Shown piece by piece: positions 35,355 to 44,778 of a stretch of DNA of 64,000 bases. The stretch is taken from contig JAVBPY010000002.1 in NCBI GenBank assembly GCA_031549345.1, positions 186,001 through 250,000 on the forward strand, given 5' to 3'. This stretch comes from CASFRF01 sp031549345. GTDB taxonomy: Bacteria; Verrucomicrobiota; Lentisphaeria; Victivallales; Victivallaceae. Under the pieces are notes generated by a model. That model did not search any database and was not told the origin of the DNA. It saw only the letters and a list, made by a program, of their open reading frames with translations. How positions within the stretch are numbered: position 1 is the first letter of the stretch; every line of letters starts with the position of its first letter. Made by a program: the position numbers and the translations under genes.

Positions 35355-37991
35355 ATGAAACGCTCCCGGAGAAAATTCCGATTGATCGGCCTCGCGGCCT
35401 CGCTGGCGGCACTGGCCGGCGCGGCGCACGGGTCCGACCTTCATTTCGACCTTGCCGACGCTCCATCGCTGATGGATCTCAAGCAAATCGGTGCCGATCA
35501 CTGGAATATTTCCGGCGGCAACATCATGGTTTCCGGCAATGTGCATATCCCCTTCGGTCCGCTGGAAATTTTTGCGGACCGCGCCATTGTCAACGTAGAG
35601 AACAAGGACGTTGAGGCGATAGGAAACATTCTCGTTTACCGCCGCTCCTCCTCGAAAATGCAAATTCGCGCGGATGAACTTGCCGAGTTGCACCGGGTAC
35701 ACCGGGTCAAAAGCACCATCACGAGCGTAAACACGGATCTCTTCGGCGAACAACGGCTCAATGTGGAATGCGAAATGGTGCTCGATTCCGTCCATGCGCA
35801 GCGCATCGTCGGCAATCTTTCGAGCGGTTACATGAGTTTGGACGATTTGCGCGGCTCGTTTGCAAACCTGGCCTTTACGGCGAAGTCGGGCGAACGCAAA
35901 TCGGATGGCTCTCTGGTCATCCGCGAGGCTGTCGTGTCAAGCTGCAATTACCTGGCCGACGACAACGCGCACTACTCCGTTTCCTGCCGCGAAGCAACCC
36001 TGACGCCGAATGCCGCCACACCCATGGACGGCATCACACGGACAACGACGGACCGCGGGGAGTATGCGTTCGTCGGGTATAACTGTACGGTGGATGTGTA
36101 TGGATTGCCGCTTCTCTGGCTCCCGATGTTTTATAAGCCCAAGGATGAAAGCCCGGGATTGTTCAAATTTCAAATCGGAACGGACTCGGATCTTGGATTT
36201 TTCGTCAAAACATCCAAACGTTTTGACTTGACGGATTATCCCTTCTCGAGCATCAAGCTTCATGGCGACTACTTTTCCAGCCGGGGAATCGGTTACGGCG
36301 CCGACCTGGATTTGTTGACGGAAAACAGCAAAACCTATCTTTCGGCCTACAGCATCCACGACAACCACCCGTACCGGAGCGTCGATTACTACGGGGACCG
36401 CTTCAAGATTCCATCGGACCGCTACGGGATACAGGCGAGCAACATAACGCACATCACACCGCGTCTTGACTTCCGCGGCAATTTGTTCTATACAAGCGAT
36501 TACTATTTTCTGTACGATTTTGACCGCTCTTACTTCAACAGCAATCCGGAGCCGGCGACCTATGGCGCGTTGGAATACCAGGGCGACCGCTTCAGCGCCG
36601 CGCTCTATTTCCGTCCGCAGGTCAACGAATTTTACACAACGGTGGAACGCCTTCCGCAATTCCGCATCGATATCCCCCGCCAGGAGATTTTCAACACCAA
36701 CATCTACTACCAGGCGGAAATGAGTATGGATTATTTGCGGATGCGCTGGCGGCGCTACGACCGCTCGATGCGGTACGGCGAAACGCGCGATGAACTTAAA
36801 GATTACGAAACATTCCGCTGGGATTTGGTGCAGTTTTTGTACTATCCGATTCGGTTTCTCGGCATTTCAGTCACCCCCCGCGCGGGACTGCGTCTGACGG
36901 AGTACTCCAGCTCATCGGATAAGCCCATATCCTCCAAGCAGTTGACGGAAATGTACGTCATGGACAATCCGGACAACTCCTACAAAGTGATGAGCGCGCC
37001 CTCCTACGACAACGACGGGGGAAATCAGTTCCGCGTCGCCGTCGAATTCGGCGTGGAGGCAAGCACGAAAATTTACAGTACCTGGCAGGATATCCGCGTC
37101 CCGTTCATCCGTCTGGATGGCTTGCGGCATGTGATCGAGCCGTACATGAACTACACCTTTCTTCTCGATCCCACGGTAAGTCGCGACCATCTGATGGCCT
37201 TCGACGACATTGACCGCATCACGGAGCAGAATTTTGTCCGTCTCGGGATGTTCAACCGGCTCCAGACACGGAATGGAAATTCCATCCGCAACTTCATTAC
37301 AATGGAAAACTACTGGGACTATTACTTCAATCCGAGCGATGGATTTGAAAACATCGGCGATTTCTGCACAAAACTGTCCATGCCTCTTTTTGACGGTTTC
37401 ACTTTGTCCACGGCCTTTTCCGTCGATGCCGGCGGCAACAACGAACGGTTCCGCAACCGGATCGTCCGCCGCGGGGAAGAGATCAACCAGCCCGGTTTGA
37501 ATATGAACTGGCTGAATTACTGGAACGTCAGCCTTACCTACGAACCGGTCAAAGATTTCGTGTTCAACCTGAGCTATGAGTACCGGAATTGCTACGGAAC
37601 GCAAGCGGCGTACTCGATGGGAAGCACCCTTTCCTCCATCCAATCGGGGACGCTTTTCGACAACTACTACCTTGATCCCGCCCAAACCATCAAATTCGGA
37701 ATGCGCCTCCCCCTTACGCCGGACCGCCGGACGTTCGGCGCGTTCAACATCGCCTATGACTTCTACGAAGGCGGCATCACGGACATGACCTTTCGCCTGA
37801 TTCGCCAGTTTCACTGCGTCGAAGTGGCGCTTGAACTGCAAATTCAGCGCGACAAAGACGATGACAGCGACCACTTTTACAAAACGTCTTTTTACGGAAC
37901 CGCCTATCTGCGCAACCTTGCCGCGCCGATCCAGCAGGCCCAGGGGGATTTCCTGAGCGGAAGCCGTCAATACATCTTCAACGGAAACTAG
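35355..37991 (+). CDS. lptD: LPS-assembly outer-membrane protein LptD
   Basis: 878 residues with a cleavable signal peptide (about 1-26, ending GAAHGS). Residues about 50-190 form an OstA/LptA-like beta-jellyroll (SGNVHIPFGPLEIFADRAIV). A long barrel domain follows, with the LptD hallmark GLPLLWLPMFYKPKDES and many alternating aromatic beta strands. LptD inserts lipopolysaccharide into the outer leaflet. Cysteines occur at SSCNYL, SVSCREA and YNCTVD rather than in the E. coli pattern. It is followed after 7 bp by hldD, so LPS assembly and heptose synthesis are linked. Confidence 0.88.
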   Translation: MKRSRRKFRLIGLAASLAALAGAAHGSDLHFDLADAPSLMDLKQIGADHWNISGGNIMVSGNVHIPFGPLEIFADRAIVNVENKDVEAIGNILVYRRSSSKMQIRADELAELHRVHRVKSTITSVNTDLFGEQRLNVECEMVLDSVHAQRIVGNLSSGYMSLDDLRGSFANLAFTAKSGERKSDGSLVIREAVVSSCNYLADDNAHYSVSCREATLTPNAATPMDGITRTTTDRGEYAFVGYNCTVDVYGLPLLWLPMFYKPKDESPGLFKFQIGTDSDLGFFVKTSKRFDLTDYPFSSIKLHGDYFSSRGIGYGADLDLLTENSKTYLSAYSIHDNHPYRSVDYYGDRFKIPSDRYGIQASNITHITPRLDFRGNLFYTSDYYFLYDFDRSYFNSNPEPATYGALEYQGDRFSAALYFRPQVNEFYTTVERLPQFRIDIPRQEIFNTNIYYQAEMSMDYLRMRWRRYDRSMRYGETRDELKDYETFRWDLVQFLYYPIRFLGISVTPRAGLRLTEYSSSSDKPISSKQLTEMYVMDNPDNSYKVMSAPSYDNDGGNQFRVAVEFGVEASTKIYSTWQDIRVPFIRLDGLRHVIEPYMNYTFLLDPTVSRDHLMAFDDIDRITEQNFVRLGMFNRLQTRNGNSIRNFITMENYWDYYFNPSDGFENIGDFCTKLSMPLFDGFTLSTAFSVDAGGNNERFRNRIVRRGEEINQPGLNMNWLNYWNVSLTYEPVKDFVFNLSYEYRNCYGTQAAYSMGSTLSSIQSGTLFDNYYLDPAQTIKFGMRLPLTPDRRTFGAFNIAYDFYEGGITDMTFRLIRQFHCVEVALELQIQRDKDDDSDHFYKTSFYGTAYLRNLAAPIQQAQGDFLSGSRQYIFNGN

Positions 37992-37998
37992 GAGCGTT

Positions 37999-38979
37999 AT
38001 GTACATTGTAACCGGAGGGGCCGGCTTGATCGGCAGTGCGCTTGTCTGGGCGTTGAACCGCCGCGGAATCGACGATATTCTGGTCGTCGATCATTTGGCT
38101 GAATCGGAAAAATGGAAAAACCTCCCTCCCCTGCGCTTCGCCGACTACTTGGAAAAGGAGGCGTTCCGGGAAAAATTCCGCGCGGGCTCCTTTCGCCAGA
38201 AAAAGGTGGAAGGGATCTTCCACCTCGGCGCTTGTTCGGCAACCACGGAGCGCAACGCCTCTTATTTGGTGGACAACAATTTTCAGTACAGCTGCGAACT
38301 CGCCGAATTCGCCGTCGGCCACCGCGTCCGCTTCCTCTACGCCTCCAGCTGCGCCACCTACGGCGACGGAGCGCAGGGGTATAAGGACGACGAAACGCGC
38401 CTGCAGGATCTCCGGCCGTTGAACATGTACGGCTACAGCAAGCAGCTTTTTGATCTCTGGGCGCGGCGTGAAGAACTCCTCGACCAGATCACCGGGTGTA
38501 AGTTTTCCAATGTATTCGGCCCCAACGAATGGCACAAGGAAGACATGCGCAGCGTCGTCTGCCGCGCGTATGAACAAATTACCGCCGAGGGCAAGATGCG
38601 CCTTTTCCGCTCCCACCGGAACGAATATGCCGACGGCGAACAGAAACGCGATTTCATCTATGTAAAAGATGCGGTGGATATGCTCCTTTTCCTTTTCGAT
38701 TGCCCCAATGGCCAGGGAATTTACAACATCGGCAGCGGGCGGGCGGAAACATGGAATACACTGGCGAACGCGGCGTTCGATGCTCTGGGAAAAGAACGTA
38801 AAATCGAATACATCGATATGCCCGAATCGTTACGCGGAAAATACCAGTACTATACCTGTGCGGACATGAGCAAGCTCCGCGCACGCGGCTACACCAGTGA
38901 AGCCGCCCCGCTCACCGAAACCGTTCGCGACTACCTGGTAAATTACACGCTTCCGGGCAAGCATCTCGGCGATGAATAA
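37999..38979 (+). CDS. hldD: ADP-L-glycero-D-manno-heptose 6-epimerase
   Basis: 326 residues. An extended short-chain dehydrogenase with NADP-binding GGAGLIGS, then DILVVDHL, FHLGACSATTE, YASSCATYG, the catalytic YGYSK and FNV-type FSNVFGPNEWHK, ending with RGYTSEAAPLTE. These match RfaD/HldD block by block. It makes ADP-L-glycero-D-manno-heptose for the LPS inner core. It is in one unit with lptD and overlaps the following methylase gene by 8 bp. Confidence 0.92.
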   Translation: MYIVTGGAGLIGSALVWALNRRGIDDILVVDHLAESEKWKNLPPLRFADYLEKEAFREKFRAGSFRQKKVEGIFHLGACSATTERNASYLVDNNFQYSCELAEFAVGHRVRFLYASSCATYGDGAQGYKDDETRLQDLRPLNMYGYSKQLFDLWARREELLDQITGCKFSNVFGPNEWHKEDMRSVVCRAYEQITAEGKMRLFRSHRNEYADGEQKRDFIYVKDAVDMLLFLFDCPNGQGIYNIGSGRAETWNTLANAAFDALGKERKIEYIDMPESLRGKYQYYTCADMSKLRARGYTSEAAPLTETVRDYLVNYTLPGKHLGDE

Positions 38980-40180
38980 AGCCGAAGCGGTACTGGAGGA
39001 GGCGTTCCGCCTCCTTACAGGGATCGACGCGGGAGAATATTCGCTGGACGACGCATTGGATTTTGAGCTGAAAATTCCAGAGCTTCGCCGCACGATTTCC
39101 GATCTTCTTTTCCACCTCTTCCGGTTTCGGCGTCCGCTGGAGAAGAGAATCGCCTCGGCGGAACGGCCGCCGCGCGGACGAGTCCGCCGCGTGCTCCTGT
39201 TGGTGCTGACCCAGACGCATTTTCAAACAGGCATTCCCGCCGCGGCGGCGGTGGATGTCGCCATCGGAATGCTGAAGCGCCGCCACGGCAACGCCGAAGC
39301 GGCATTCGCCAACGCCTTTTTGCGCAAATGGGCGGAAGTCCCCCTCCCCGACTGCGAACTTCTCCCGCCGGCTATTTTTACTCGCTGGAAAAAACGCTAT
39401 CCCCACAGTGTGTTGGAGGATCTTCGAACGGCCTGGAAAACGCCGCCGGAACTCACGGCGCGCCTCTGCAACGACACGCCTTTTCCGGGAAACTGGCGTT
39501 CCTTTCAACGCCCCTGGCTCGGAAATTTCCGTTTTGCGGAAATTCCCGACCCCGCATCTTTCTGGCGAAACCCGGAGCTTCTGCGCAACGGCGGCATTTA
39601 CATACAAGATCCGGCGGCGGCGGCGATTCCATCACTCATCGCGCCGCGCGGCGTACACCGCGCATTGGATCTTTGCGCCGCGCCAGGGGGAAAAGCCTTG
39701 ATGTACCGCGAACTTCTGGATCAAAATGCTTTCCTTGTGGCGGCGGACCGCTCCGCGCGGCGGCAGGTGCTGACACGGGAAAATTTCGCCCGCCGGAACC
39801 TGCCGGTCGAAATCGCAGTCGGAACGCCCGACCGGTGGCGGGAAAAATTCGGGGAATTCGATCTGGTCGCCGCCGACGTCCCCTGTTCCAACACAGGCGT
39901 TTTCCGGCGGCGGCCGGATGCGCTCTGGCGTTTTTCCGAGGCGGAGCTTCCGTCGCTACTCCAACTCCAGCGCGCCATTCTTGAGGATGCGGCCCTCCTG
40001 GTCGCACGGGGCGGGCAGCTCTTGTACTCAACATGCAGCCTCGAGCCGGAGGAAAATTTTCTGCAGGCACGCGCGTTTGAGGAACGCCACCCGGAGTTCC
40101 GCTGCCTCGCGGAAATACAGCTCCTCCCCGGAACCGGGCACGACGGCACCTACGCTTGTTTGTGGAAACGCAGCGAATAA
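38972..40180 (+). CDS. rsmB: RsmB-like rRNA cytosine-C5 methyltransferase
   Basis: 402 residues. An N-terminal NusB-like helical part (about 1-130) precedes a SAM-dependent m5C methyltransferase. Motifs: LDLCAAPGGKAL (SAM binding), DVPCSNTGVFRRRPDALW (PCS cysteine) and YSTCSLEPEEN (catalytic TCS cysteine). The usual RsmB target is C967 of 16S rRNA. A second RsmB-like gene is at 44775-46142, so the two probably differ in target. The 3' end overlaps the convergent glycosyltransferase gene by 31 bp. Confidence 0.85.
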   Translation: MNKAEAVLEEAFRLLTGIDAGEYSLDDALDFELKIPELRRTISDLLFHLFRFRRPLEKRIASAERPPRGRVRRVLLLVLTQTHFQTGIPAAAAVDVAIGMLKRRHGNAEAAFANAFLRKWAEVPLPDCELLPPAIFTRWKKRYPHSVLEDLRTAWKTPPELTARLCNDTPFPGNWRSFQRPWLGNFRFAEIPDPASFWRNPELLRNGGIYIQDPAAAAIPSLIAPRGVHRALDLCAAPGGKALMYRELLDQNAFLVAADRSARRQVLTRENFARRNLPVEIAVGTPDRWREKFGEFDLVAADVPCSNTGVFRRRPDALWRFSEAELPSLLQLQRAILEDAALLVARGGQLLYSTCSLEPEENFLQARAFEERHPEFRCLAEIQLLPGTGHDGTYACLWKRSE

Positions 40181-40854
40181 AGCATCGCCAAATACTGCCA
40201 GATCACACGCCCGGACAGCTTGCTTTTTCCGTGTTGCCGGAGGCCAAAGGTAATGCCGTATTCGGCGATTCGCCAGTTCCCCGGCGTGTGGCGCAGACGG
40301 AACAGCATCTCCAGCATGATCTTAAAGCCGCGCGGACTCATGTGCGGACGAACGGCGGCGAACGCCTCGCGCCGGACGGCGAAAAAACCGGACATCGGGT
40401 CGCGGGCGCGCACGCCGAGGACGCAGTAGGCCATCCATGTCGCCGTACGGCTGATAAACACCCGGAAAAAATTCCACTTTTCCGCAAATCCGCCGCCGGG
40501 AGCATAACGGGAACCGATCACAAAATCATTGGAATCCGCCGTGGACAAAAGACCGGCCAAATCGTCCACGCTATGCTGGAGATCGCCATCCATACAGCAG
40601 AGAATTTCCCCTTGCGCAAGAGAAAAACCGTGCACGATACTCGGACTCAGGCCGCGCGGCCCCGGGTTGGCGACGCCGCGCACATGGGGATGATTCTCGG
40701 CGTAGGCGCGTACGGCGTCCAAAGTACCGTCCGGCGAATTCTCATCCACAACGATGACCTCATAATCATGGAGCGCGCCGGAATCCAACCGTTCAAGAAG
40801 GAGCGTTATGTTCTCACGTTCATTCAACGTGGGAATGACAATGGAGTAACGCAT
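40150..40854 (-). CDS. Family 2 glycosyltransferase (polyprenyl-phosphate mannose/glucose synthase-like)
   Basis: About 234 residues. MRYSIVIPTLNERENI, VVDENSPDGTLDAV and MDGDLQHSVDD are the GT2 nucleotide-sugar and DxD motifs, and MSGFFAVRREAF fits DPM1/DPG synthase enzymes that load sugar onto polyprenyl phosphate. No C-terminal membrane pair is present. The ATG at 40854 was chosen; a TTG at 40860 (four-base overlap with the upstream stop, closer to AGGG) is an alternative. Such an enzyme would feed GT-C membrane transferases; a candidate GT-C-like protein lies at 55718-57379. Confidence 0.87.
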   Translation of the reverse strand: MRYSIVIPTLNERENITLLLERLDSGALHDYEVIVVDENSPDGTLDAVRAYAENHPHVRGVANPGPRGLSPSIVHGFSLAQGEILCCMDGDLQHSVDDLAGLLSTADSNDFVIGSRYAPGGGFAEKWNFFRVFISRTATWMAYCVLGVRARDPMSGFFAVRREAFAAVRPHMSPRGFKIMLEMLFRLRHTPGNWRIAEYGITFGLRQHGKSKLSGRVIWQYLAMLYSLRFHKQA

Positions 40855-40856
40855 AT

Positions 40857-41777
40857 TCAACGTTTTCCCTGACGCGGCGCGGGCAGGACATTCTTTTCCG
40901 CTGGCGGGCGGGTTGGATCTTCAAAATCGACCCCGGGTGCGGCCTCCACGCCGCCGGTAACCCAAACACGTCCCGTCGCGGCATCCCGGTGAAGATTCGG
41001 CGACTGGCGATCCGCTTTGTAGTACTTATGCACTTCGACATCACCATCCGTGGAAATCTGAATGTAGCGGAATATTTTGGACATATACGGGAAAAGGACA
41101 TGGAGGTTGCTCATGTGATCGACCTCCGAACGCAGTTCACCGAATGCCGGGCGGGAACGGCCAAGCCGCAGAACCGCGTACACCTTGGACGCATCCTCAA
41201 TGGCGACGTAATAGTACGCGGCCTCGCCCTCGGTCAACCGTTTGAGCACGTAAATGCGTTCGCGGTTCGGCGATTTATGGTCTTCGGCGATAATTTCCGG
41301 TTTGCCGACCACTTTGCGCCCGCCGGGAAGAGGAACACCGGAATTGATTTCAAACTGTGTTTCGTTGGACTTGTACACATCCTTGAGCAGGGGATGGGTA
41401 ATGTAGGCGTGCACGGTATAGAACCCGAGCTTGTGCATCGGATAATACTTTCCGACCGGCACAATGATTTCGCGTTTTTCGCCGGGGCCCAAGATCAAGC
41501 CCTCCAGGGGGAATTCACTCGGTGCGCCGAGGGGAATTTTCTCCCGCGCCGGACCGATAATTTCAAAATAAAGCTTCCCCTGAAGACGCTCGTCAGCGCC
41601 GAAAACCAGCGCCCGGCCACTGTCGTTCTGCAAAACAAGGCGCGCGTAAAGCGGCTCGTATTGCATGAACACCTGTCGGCTCATCTCAAGGCGCATGCCG
41701 ATTTGCGCCGCACACTCGGCAGTGAAAAGAAGAAGACATGGCAGAATAAGTGCCATCCAAAGGCTTTTCCGTCTCAT
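40857..41777 (-). CDS. Secreted protein of unknown function
   Basis: 306 residues from ATG 41777, with GGAG upstream. A signal peptide (RRKSLWMALILPCLLLFTAE, cleavage near CAA-Q) shows export. The mature part is beta-rich. About residues 30-160 read like an Ig-like or DUF-type sandwich (YEPLYARLVLQNDSGRALVF, LILGPGEKREIIVPVG) and about 200-270 like a second small domain. No catalytic motif was recognised. It is placed just upstream of the GT2 gene and may be co-transcribed. A possible promoter on the minus strand is TTGCTT, 16 bp, TACAGT, ending near 41808. Confidence 0.65.
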   Translation of the reverse strand: MRRKSLWMALILPCLLLFTAECAAQIGMRLEMSRQVFMQYEPLYARLVLQNDSGRALVFGADERLQGKLYFEIIGPAREKIPLGAPSEFPLEGLILGPGEKREIIVPVGKYYPMHKLGFYTVHAYITHPLLKDVYKSNETQFEINSGVPLPGGRKVVGKPEIIAEDHKSPNRERIYVLKRLTEGEAAYYYVAIEDASKVYAVLRLGRSRPAFGELRSEVDHMSNLHVLFPYMSKIFRYIQISTDGDVEVHKYYKADRQSPNLHRDAATGRVWVTGGVEAAPGVDFEDPTRPPAEKNVLPAPRQGKR

Positions 41778-41832
41778 TTTTGCTCTCCCGGCTATTGGGT
41801 TTACTGTATCATGGTAAAGAAAAAAAGCAAAC

Positions 41833-42723
41833 TCAGCTCTCGACTTTTGCCGCGATTCCACGTTCTTTAAGCACGCTGCACCAGTGTTCCGCCGCTTCGC
41901 GCGACGGCGCCTTCCAGTCGAAAGCCGGATATGGAAGCCCCAACGCGCGGTATTTCGGTTCCCCGAGATGATGCAGCCGTAAAAACTCCATCTTCAACAC
42001 CGCCCCTTCGGGCCGAAGGGCCTGAAGTCGCGACAGAAAAACAACAAGGCGCTCCAATTCTCCCTCCAGAAAATTCTCCCCTTCGATAAGGGGCATGCGC
42101 AAACACAATGGAACAGGCAACGTAGCGGCAAATTCCAAATTTTTCAGCACCGGCGTGTTGTCCGCACCCGTCAGGCGGAGGTGCAACGCACGGTCAAGCG
42201 CTTTGATGTCGCAAATCAAATAGTCCGCGGCGGCGGCGACCATTGGAAATCCCTCCGTTCCGGCATTGCTTTCCAACGCGGTGTGCACGTTGTTTTCGCG
42301 CAAAAGTTCCAGCGTTCGCAGGAGTTCCGGCGCCTGGAGCGTGGCCTCCCCGCCGGAAAATGTGATACCGCCCTCCGCGCCCCACCCCGTCCGGCGTTCC
42401 AACGCCTCCCTCACGATTTCCTCGGGTGAAAGGGAACGCCCGCACCATACAAATGCACGGTTTCCCCAGAGTTCCACACAGTCGCGCGCCGGACAAAGAC
42501 GACACGCTTCCCGGTTCAAACAACCGCCGGAAACCGCGCCGCGCGGGCAGCATTCGGCGGCAAAAGCGCTCTTCTCCGGATAAAAAAGCATCTCCGCACT
42601 GCCGCAGAGGCTTTCCGGATTTCCACACCAGCGGCAGCGGAAGTTGCACCCTTTCAGATAAAAAACGTAGCGGCGGCCGGGACCGTCGAAACGGTCGCTC
42701 CATCCTTCCGCAAAAACAATCAT
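41833..42723 (-). CDS. Radical SAM protein of the glycyl-radical-activase family, no cognate enzyme nearby
   Basis: 296 residues. DGPGRRYVFYLKGCNFRCRWCGNPES holds the radical SAM motif C-x3-C-x2-C in the activase context. GGITFSGGEATLQ is the SAM-binding GGE block and DYLICDIKALD the later activase strand. The cysteine insert (ECCPRG, ACRLCPARDC) is present but irregular, so a second Fe-S cluster is possible. Unlike the activase at 26989, no glycyl radical enzyme is adjacent. Its start overlaps the stop of an FGGY sugar kinase by four bases. It might activate an enzyme encoded elsewhere or have a different role. Confidence 0.8.
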   Translation of the reverse strand: MIVFAEGWSDRFDGPGRRYVFYLKGCNFRCRWCGNPESLCGSAEMLFYPEKSAFAAECCPRGAVSGGCLNREACRLCPARDCVELWGNRAFVWCGRSLSPEEIVREALERRTGWGAEGGITFSGGEATLQAPELLRTLELLRENNVHTALESNAGTEGFPMVAAAADYLICDIKALDRALHLRLTGADNTPVLKNLEFAATLPVPLCLRMPLIEGENFLEGELERLVVFLSRLQALRPEGAVLKMEFLRLHHLGEPKYRALGLPYPAFDWKAPSREAAEHWCSVLKERGIAAKVES

Positions 42724-44048
42724 CGCGCGCCCCCGAACCAGATGGCCGCCAACGCCGCGCCCGCCGCCGCCTCTTCATTCCGCTCCGCAAGGATGCAGGG
42801 GAGAGCGAACTCGCGCTCGATCGCCGCGCGTGCCAGGGGACTTTTCCGCACAGCGTTCCCTCCCGCGCAAACACGACGCAACCCCGGACGGATCTCTGCG
42901 GGGAGCATGGAGGAAAGTTCGCGCACCATCCCTTCGGTAACGCCGCGCGCCAGAGCGCCCGCGCGGAAATTTTCAATGCCGATGTTGCCGATTTCCCCCC
43001 GGCGTTCCGGTTCCATGCGACTCCCGGCAAAACGGGTATCCACTCTAAGCGCCTCGGACGAAGCGGCGGCAATACGGTCCATTGTCTTATAAAGTTCTCC
43101 ATCCGAAGGCATTTCTCCTGTAAAGGCATACAGAACGTCGGCAAAGAATTCCTTCAATACCGCGTACGCGCGTCCGCCGCAAAGCGAAGAACCAACCTGG
43201 ATAAAACCGCCGCCGGGCAAAGGACGTGTTTCCAGCTCCGGGTTCCAGTGAAATTCTTTCATGGGAAGCGAAATTTGCCCACCGGTTCCAAGATTCAGCA
43301 GTACCGAGTCTGCGTTGCGCCCGCAAATGCCCAGATAGCCCGCCTGATTGTCCCCCACAGGCGAATGGACGCGCACCGTTTCCGGCAAACCAAGCTGCCA
43401 AGCCCGCTCCGGGAGGAGAAGACCGAGGACGCCCGCGCTCGGGCGGACAACGGGCAAGACGGAAGGCGCGATACCGAGGCGGCGGACAAGCTCTCCATCG
43501 AACACGTTGTTCCGCACATCGAAAATTCCCCAACTTGCGGCGTGGGTCGGCTCGGTCGCCACCACGCCGCAGAGGGAGGCGGCCAAATAATCGGCAATGG
43601 TGAGCGCCGTCGTCCCCGTTTCGGGGCGCAGAAACGCCAGTGTGGCGCCGCCATACCCGGCATGAAGGAAACATCCTGTACGCGCAACCGGGTATGTGGA
43701 ACGATCCGCCGCGCGTACAACCGCCTCCGCCCGCTGGTCGCACCATGTAATCAGGTTGCTCCGCAATTCCAGGGAGGAGTCGACAAGCAAAACGCCGTGC
43801 ATTTGTCCGGAAAATGCGATCCCCTCGACGTGCGAAATATCCACCCGGGCCGCAAGCCTTCTCAGAAGTTCCAGGCCGATCTCCCGAATGCGGAGCGGAC
43901 ATTGTTCGTGCCGTCCCGGAGCAAGGCTGGTAATTGTACTGTCGTTCGGCGCGGATTCCACCGCGAGATTCCCGTTGGTCGCAACATCGACGGCGACCGC
44001 CGCAAGTTTACTGGTTCCAATATCCAGAGAAAGGACAATGCCGCTCAT
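42720..44048 (-). CDS. FGGY-family carbohydrate kinase, sedoheptulokinase-like
   Basis: 442 residues. The phosphate-1 motif SLDIGTSKLAAV, the GIAFSGQMHGVLL motif seen in sedoheptulo- and xylulokinases, ITWCDQRA, and LLNLGTGGQIS in the second ATP lobe indicate an intact FGGY kinase (ATP plus ketose gives ketose phosphate). The substrate is not certain; the GQMHG form fits sedoheptulose or xylulose. It overlaps the radical SAM gene by four bases and the small membrane protein gene by four bases, forming one compact minus-strand unit from trmL onward. Confidence 0.85.
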   Translation of the reverse strand: MSGIVLSLDIGTSKLAAVAVDVATNGNLAVESAPNDSTITSLAPGRHEQCPLRIREIGLELLRRLAARVDISHVEGIAFSGQMHGVLLVDSSLELRSNLITWCDQRAEAVVRAADRSTYPVARTGCFLHAGYGGATLAFLRPETGTTALTIADYLAASLCGVVATEPTHAASWGIFDVRNNVFDGELVRRLGIAPSVLPVVRPSAGVLGLLLPERAWQLGLPETVRVHSPVGDNQAGYLGICGRNADSVLLNLGTGGQISLPMKEFHWNPELETRPLPGGGFIQVGSSLCGGRAYAVLKEFFADVLYAFTGEMPSDGELYKTMDRIAAASSEALRVDTRFAGSRMEPERRGEIGNIGIENFRAGALARGVTEGMVRELSSMLPAEIRPGLRRVCAGGNAVRKSPLARAAIEREFALPCILAERNEEAAAGAALAAIWFGGAR

Positions 44049-44299
44049 CTTTCGCTCCGTTCCTCAATAACTTCCGATTCAACTTCAACCGCGTCCACAT
44101 CGATGGTATCCTCCCCGGCGGGGCGCTCGGAAGGCGGCGGCGCGGACGGACGGCGACCGAATACGACGCGGGGCGGACGGCCGCCGCTCAGCAAAGCGCC
44201 AAGATACAGAAAAGGGGTCAGAAGAAGCAATGCAAGCACCGTGAATAAACTCAGAACAATTCCCGCCAGACAGCCGATAAAACGAAGTAGATCCCTCAT
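44045..44299 (-). CDS. Small single-span membrane protein
   Basis: 84 residues from ATG 44299, which overlaps the trmL stop by four bases (ATGA). One or two closely spaced hydrophobic stretches occupy residues 5-38 (IGCLAGIVLSLFTVLALLLL). A Pro/Arg-rich stretch follows, then an acidic tail (VDAVEVESEVIEE). No known family was recognised. Four-base overlaps on both sides argue that it is a real gene. Confidence 0.6.
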   Translation of the reverse strand: MRDLLRFIGCLAGIVLSLFTVLALLLLTPFLYLGALLSGGRPPRVVFGRRPSAPPPSERPAGEDTIDVDAVEVESEVIEERSER

Positions 44300-44778
44300 C
44301 GATTCGCCTCCCAATATTCACGGTTAACCCGCAGCGCCTCGTAAAGGACGATCGCCGCGGAGTTTGCCAGGTTCAGACTGCGATGAAAATGTCCATTCAT
44401 CGGAATTGTATACAGCTTGTCCGCATATAGCGCATAAAATTCAGGTGGAAATCCTTCCGATTCGCTGCCGAAAACAAGAAACGTCCCGGCCGAATACGGA
44501 CAATCCCAAAAACTCCGCGTGCTTTTTGTCGTAAAAAACGCGCAATTCGCCCCCGGATTCCGCCGGAGAAACTCCTCCCAATCCTCATACAGAACAAGAT
44601 CCACATGCGCCCAATAATCCATCCCGGCGCGCCGGAGAAATTTATCCTCCAGCGAAAATCCAAGCGGTTTGACCAGATGGAGGCGCGTCCCTGTTGAAAC
44701 ACACAAACGCCCGATCGCGCCGGAATTCTGCGGAATTTCCGGCTGCACCAGAACAATATTCAACAAAGGAACGCTCAC
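44296..44778 (-). CDS. trmL: tRNA (cytidine/uridine-34-2'-O)-methyltransferase TrmL
   Basis: 160 residues, the usual TrmL length. A SPOUT-fold methyltransferase that methylates the wobble base of tRNA-Leu. Motifs: LVQPEIPQNSGAIGRLC, LHLVKPLGF, LVFGSESEGFP and the knot segment IPMNGHFHRSLNLANSAAI (MSG variant). It overlaps the upstream rRNA methylase stop by four bases. RNA-modification genes are thus clustered here. Confidence 0.93.
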   Translation of the reverse strand: MSVPLLNIVLVQPEIPQNSGAIGRLCVSTGTRLHLVKPLGFSLEDKFLRRAGMDYWAHVDLVLYEDWEEFLRRNPGANCAFFTTKSTRSFWDCPYSAGTFLVFGSESEGFPPEFYALYADKLYTIPMNGHFHRSLNLANSAAIVLYEALRVNREYWEANR

